DNA of 8,269 nt from an uncultured Bilophila sp. Lineage in GTDB: Bacteria > Desulfobacterota > Desulfovibrionia > Desulfovibrionales > Desulfovibrionaceae. Positions 5,933 to 8,269 of this stretch are shown one piece after another. Position numbers and translations under genes: made by a program. Every line of letters begins with the position of its first letter. Position 1 is the first letter of the stretch. The notes under the pieces were generated by a model. The model was not told where the DNA came from, made no database searches, and was given only the letters and a program-made list of their open reading frames with translations. The stretch covers positions 1 through 8,269 of the forward strand of contig CABKMN010000103.1 in NCBI GenBank assembly GCA_902373525.1. The letters run 5' to 3'.

Positions 5933-7081
5933 ATGCGCAAGACTGTTTACTGGATTGAAGGCGACGGCATCGGCCCGGACGTGTGGAAAAGCGCCCGCCC
6001 CGTCATTGATGAAGCCATCCGTCTGAGCTACGGCGACGAGCGCGGTTTCGAGTGGAAGGAACTGCTCGCGGGCGAAAAGGCGCTCAAGGAAACCGGCGCG
6101 CTGTTGCCCGAAGAAACCCTCGCCGCCCTGCGCGGCGCCGAGCTCGCCGTCAAGGGCCCCCTCGGCACGCCGGTGGGCAAGGGCTTCCGCAGCCTTACCG
6201 TCACCATGCGCCAGACCCTCGATCTCTACGCCTGCATCCGGCCCATCCGGTACTTTGAGGGCATCGAATCCCCGGTGAAGCATCCCGAGCGCGTGAACAT
6301 GGTCATCTTCCGCGAAAACACCGAAGACGTGTACGCGGGCATCGAATATCAGGCCGGGACGCCCGAAGCCGCCAGACTGATCGCCTTCCTGCGCGACGAG
6401 CTGGGCGCGAACGTGGACGCCACCGCCGCCGTGGGCGTCAAGCCCATGACGGAAAAGGGCTCCAAACGCCTCATCCGCGCCGCCATCCGCCACGCCCTCG
6501 CCCGGAACCTTCCGAGCGTGACCCTTGTGCACAAGGGCAACATCATGAAGTTCACCGAAGGCGCGTTCCGCCAGCACGGCTACGATCTGGCGAAGGAAGA
6601 GTTCGGCGACCGCACCGTGGCCGAGGCCGAAGCCGCCTCCGCGCCGGGCAAGCTGGTGATCAAGGACCGCATCGCCGACGCCATGTTTCAGGAAGCCCTC
6701 ATCCGTCCCGAGCAGTACAGCGTGCTCGCCACGCCGAACCTGAACGGCGACTACATTTCCGACGCCCTCGCCGCGCAGGTCGGCGGCCTCGGCCTCGCGC
6801 CCGGCGTGAACATGTCCGAAAGGCTGGCCTTCTTCGAAGCGACCCACGGCACCGCGCCGAAGCTCGCCGGAAAGGACCGCGCCAACCCCGGCAGCCTCAT
6901 CCTCAGCGGTGCGCTCATGCTGGAGCACATCGGCTGGAAGGAAGCGGCGGACCGCATCTACAACGCGGTGAACACCGCCATCGCCCGCCGCGCCGTCACC
7001 GAGGACCTCGCCGCCCAGATGGAAGGCGCGCGTACGGTCGGCTGCACGGAGTTCGGGGAAATCATTACGAAGCTGCTGTAG
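5933..7081 (+). CDS. icd: isocitrate dehydrogenase (NADP-type family, compact form)
   Basis: A 382-residue isocitrate dehydrogenase converting isocitrate to 2-oxoglutarate and CO2 with reduction of NAD(P). It aligns along E. coli Icd (416 residues) but lacks about 26 N-terminal residues and a few internal ones. Motifs: IEGDGIGPDV (8-17), KGPLGTPVGKGFRSL (74-88), VIFRENTEDVYAGIE (124-138), TLVHKGNIMKFTEGAF (197-212), NLNGDYISDALAAQVGG (269-285) and FEATHGTAPK (301-310). Substrate and metal residues are present: Ser87, Arg93, Arg103, Arg127, Tyr134, Lys201, Asp249, Asp273 and Asp277. Thr89 replaces E. coli Asn115. At the cofactor site Lys310 (Lys344) is kept, but Leu311, Glu357 and Ala361 replace Tyr345, Tyr391 and Arg395. 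Coenzyme preference is therefore uncertain. GGAG at 5920-5923 lies nine bases before the ATG. In an anaerobe lacking a full oxidative cycle it would mainly supply 2-oxoglutarate for glutamate synthesis (inference). tam follows 255 bases downstream. Confidence 0.95.
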   Translation: MRKTVYWIEGDGIGPDVWKSARPVIDEAIRLSYGDERGFEWKELLAGEKALKETGALLPEETLAALRGAELAVKGPLGTPVGKGFRSLTVTMRQTLDLYACIRPIRYFEGIESPVKHPERVNMVIFRENTEDVYAGIEYQAGTPEAARLIAFLRDELGANVDATAAVGVKPMTEKGSKRLIRAAIRHALARNLPSVTLVHKGNIMKFTEGAFRQHGYDLAKEEFGDRTVAEAEAASAPGKLVIKDRIADAMFQEALIRPEQYSVLATPNLNGDYISDALAAQVGGLGLAPGVNMSERLAFFEATHGTAPKLAGKDRANPGSLILSGALMLEHIGWKEAADRIYNAVNTAIARRAVTEDLAAQMEGARTVGCTEFGEIITKLL

Positions 7082-7087
7082 GGGGAA

Positions 7088-7152
7088 CGCCTCCGGCGGC
7101 AAGGGGGCTACCGCCCCCTTGACCCCCGTCCGGGGGGAATGATTCCCCCCGG
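7088..7152. repeat. stacked G/C palindromes after icd
   Basis: Immediately after the icd stop come CGCCTCCGGCGG, then a perfect 9-bp hairpin (7100-7108 with 7113-7121, loop TACC). Next is a perfect 10-bp hairpin (7130-7139 with 7143-7152, loop of three), whose left arm also overlaps a CCCCCG/CGGGGG pairing (7123-7136). No T-run follows. The arrangement looks like a dispersed intergenic palindromic element of the kind common in GC-rich genomes. It may protect the icd mRNA 3' end or halt transcription. Confidence 0.65.
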
Positions 7153-7211
7153 CCCCCCTCGGTTACGGCGTCATGAGGGGCGGGGGGGGCAATCCGAATC
7201 GCTCCGACATT

Positions 7212-7245
7212 CAAGGGGAGGAAAGGAAAGCCTTTCCTCCCTTTG
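7212..7245 (+). terminator. intrinsic terminator-like hairpin between icd and tam
   Basis: GGGAGGAAAGG (7216-7226) pairs perfectly with CCTTTCCTCCC (7231-7241) around AAAG. Flanking bases extend the stem to 15 pairs with one G-T pair (7212-7245). TTTG directly follows the perfect part, a short T-run. It lies about 130 bases after the icd stop and would separate icd and tam transcription. Confidence 0.6.
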
Positions 7246-7325
7246 TCAATCGCTTGACAGGACGGCGCGGACGGCGGTACCGCGTAAAGGAGCTTTGGGA
7301 AGGATTCCGCTTCTCTTCCGACCGC

Positions 7326-7331
7326 AGGAGG
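7326..7331 (+). promoter_or_regulatory. tam: ribosome binding site of tam
   Basis: AGGAGG, a full Shine-Dalgarno core, five bases before the ATG at 7337. It decides the start against a reading 66 codons longer in the same frame that would run through the palindromes after icd. Confidence 0.9.
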
Positions 7332-7336
7332 CCGCC

Positions 7337-8113
7337 ATGCAATGGGATTCCGCCGCCTATCTTCAATTCGGGGCCGAACGGACGCAGCCGTCCGTTGATC
7401 TGGTCAAGCGCATCGAACTCGAACGGCCCCGCAAGCTGCTCGACGTGGGCTGCGGACCGGGGAACAGCACGCAGGTTCTGGCAGACACCTTTCCGAACGC
7501 CCTGCGGATCATCGGCATCGACAGTTCGCCGGAGATGATCGAGACCGCGAAGGGCGACCACCCGGACATGGAGTTCCGCATCCTCGACGCCTCCGCCCTT
7601 CCCTCTCTCGGGGAAAACGACTTCGACGTGGTGTTCTCCAACGCCTGCCTCCAGTGGGTGCCGGACCACCCGCGCGTGCTCCGGGACATGCTGGCCCTGC
7701 TCCGCCCCGGCGGGGTGCTCGCCGTCCAGCTTCCCATGAACTACGAGGAGCCCATTCACCAGATCATCAAGGGACTGGCCGCGTCGGACGATTGGCGCGC
7801 CGAACTCGCGGACGCCCGGACCTTCCACACGCTGAGGCAGGAGGACTACTTCGACATCCTCGCCGCCGAAACCGGAGGCTTCCAGATGTGGCAGACCACC
7901 TACCTCCACCGCCTGCCGTCCCACGAGGCCATCATGGACTGGTACAAGGGAACCGGCCTGCGCCCCTACCTGAGCCTGCTCTCCGAAGACCGCGCCCGAA
8001 TCTTCGAACGGGCCGTGCTGGAGGAAATCGTCAAACGCTATCCCAAACAGCGCAACGGCGAAATCATCTTCCGCTTCCCCCGCTTCTTCTTCACCGCCTC
8101 CCCCAAAGCCTGA
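7337..8113 (+). CDS. tam: trans-aconitate 2-methyltransferase
   Basis: A 258-residue SAM-dependent class I methyltransferase matching E. coli Tam (about 252 residues) from end to end. Tam methylates trans-aconitate, the spontaneous isomer of cis-aconitate that inhibits aconitase, and acts in the cytoplasm. Visible landmarks: the N-terminal W-x-x-x-x-YLQFGAERT region (3-16), SAM motif LLDVGCGPGNST (34-45), GIDSSPEMI (60-68), SNACLQWVPDH (101-111), LLRPGGVLAVQLPMN (121-135), then the Tam-specific C-terminal half with YFDIL (171-175), TTYLHRLPSHEAIMDW (187-202), TGLRPYL (206-212) and FRFPRFFF (245-252). Nothing is missing. The start is fixed by AGGAGG and by homology. A TTGACA at 7254-7259 may contribute a promoter, but no good -10 accompanies it. 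It follows icd, which acts next to aconitase, so the neighbourhood fits the function. The frame is followed by a strong hairpin. E. coli tam is stationary-phase controlled; no such control can be read here. Confidence 0.92.
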   Translation: MQWDSAAYLQFGAERTQPSVDLVKRIELERPRKLLDVGCGPGNSTQVLADTFPNALRIIGIDSSPEMIETAKGDHPDMEFRILDASALPSLGENDFDVVFSNACLQWVPDHPRVLRDMLALLRPGGVLAVQLPMNYEEPIHQIIKGLAASDDWRAELADARTFHTLRQEDYFDILAAETGGFQMWQTTYLHRLPSHEAIMDWYKGTGLRPYLSLLSEDRARIFERAVLEEIVKRYPKQRNGEIIFRFPRFFFTASPKA

Positions 8114-8128
8114 TCACCTTCCGCACGC

Positions 8129-8160
8129 AAAAAGGCGGGGAAAACCTTTCCCCGCCTCTT
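8129..8160. terminator. strong hairpin after tam, probably bidirectional
   Basis: AGGCGGGGAAA (8133-8143) pairs perfectly with TTTCCCCGCCT (8147-8157) around ACC, 19 bases after the tam stop. Rightward it is followed by CTT; leftward the stem is followed by a T-run (complement of the A residues at 8129-8133), a better intrinsic terminator for a leftward transcript. This suggests a convergent gene just beyond the window's right edge. Confidence 0.75.
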
Positions 8161-8269
8161 CATAAGAAAAAACACGCAACGCCCGTTTCCCGCCAACGCG
8201 AACCCGCTCCGAACAGGGATTCGATAAAGACGAACGTCTTTGAAGAAGGAGGGGAGGGGTCCGGGGGAG
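8161..8269. other. gene-free right edge with a short palindrome and G-rich tail
   Basis: AAAGACG (8226-8232) pairs with CGTCTTT (8235-8241), best read as a 6-bp stem with a GAAC tetraloop. It is followed by a purine-rich tail (8242-8269) of the AGGAGGGGAGGGG type that runs off the window. The tail may be the first arm of a larger palindrome like those after icd. No coding frame or tRNA is seen. Confidence 0.4.

Noticed and set aside
5909..7102. A 397-codon open frame antisense to icd
   Set aside because: It mirrors icd almost exactly, and icd has all catalytic motifs. No ribosome site or recognisable domain supports the antisense frame.
7254..7289. Perfect -35 hexamer TTGACA before tam as a promoter
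   Set aside because: No acceptable -10 lies 16-18 bases downstream (the region reads GGTACCG); TAAAGG is too far away. It may still be a regulated promoter, but the sequence does not support a call.
7139..7336. Upstream 66-codon extension of tam
   Set aside because: It would translate the palindromes and terminator-like hairpin, does not resemble Tam, and a full AGGAGG lies just before the internal ATG at 7337.
8161..8225. Possible tRNA-like sequence (GAATCC and GGGTTC words on the minus strand)
   Set aside because: No acceptor stem or anticodon arm could be built around these words.
1..8269. A new defence, CRISPR or mobile system
   Set aside because: All six genes belong to known cellular families. 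There is no repeat-spacer array, transposase, integrase, attachment site or base-composition break.

Overview
The window is GC-rich (clearly above 60% by eye) chromosomal DNA with six complete protein genes. All are recognisable housekeeping or accessory-metabolism families, separated by unusually GC-rich, hairpin-laden intergenic stretches. Gene style (NNC/NNG codons, clear AGGAG-type ribosome sites), the compact single-subunit isocitrate dehydrogenase, the long U32 protein and the stacked G/C palindromes all suggest an anaerobic Desulfovibrio/Bilophila-type deltaproteobacterium (Desulfovibrionales). This placement is inferred from protein and intergenic style; there is no rRNA or other marker in the window.

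Layout: 1-178 is a leader with a (GT)n tract and a weak hairpin. 179-1168 (+) is an XdhC/CoxI-family molybdoenzyme maturation protein. It converges on 1262-3235 (-), a 657-residue U32-family protein, with a 19-bp perfect stem between the two stops. 3236-3499 is intergenic with two terminator-like hairpins reading leftward. 3500-4006 (-) is a cytoplasmic cyclophilin (ppiB) with a readable promoter. 4007-4686 is a 680-base divergent spacer without a credible gene but with several palindromes. 4687-5799 (+) is mutY, with an intact Nudix box in its C-terminal domain. 5933-7081 (+) is icd. 7082-7336 is a palindrome-rich spacer. 7337-8113 (+) is trans-aconitate 2-methyltransferase (tam), followed by a strong hairpin and an empty tail to 8269.

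The genes do not form one operon or one obvious system. mutY, icd and tam are co-oriented, but spacers of 133 and 255 bases make independent transcription likely. The one evident functional link is icd-tam: both act next to aconitase, Icd on isocitrate and Tam on trans-aconitate, the off-pathway isomer that inhibits aconitase.

I found no defence system, mobile element, CRISPR array, tRNA or rRNA, and nothing that amounts to a new multi-gene system. The points worth a second look are residue-level. MutY has a complete Nudix catalytic box, an altered 8-oxoguanine-reading loop and a one-residue-short Fe-S spacing. Icd has a mixed cofactor-site signature and Asn-to-Thr in the isocitrate pocket. 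The U32 protein seems to carry a second, degenerate U32-like half.
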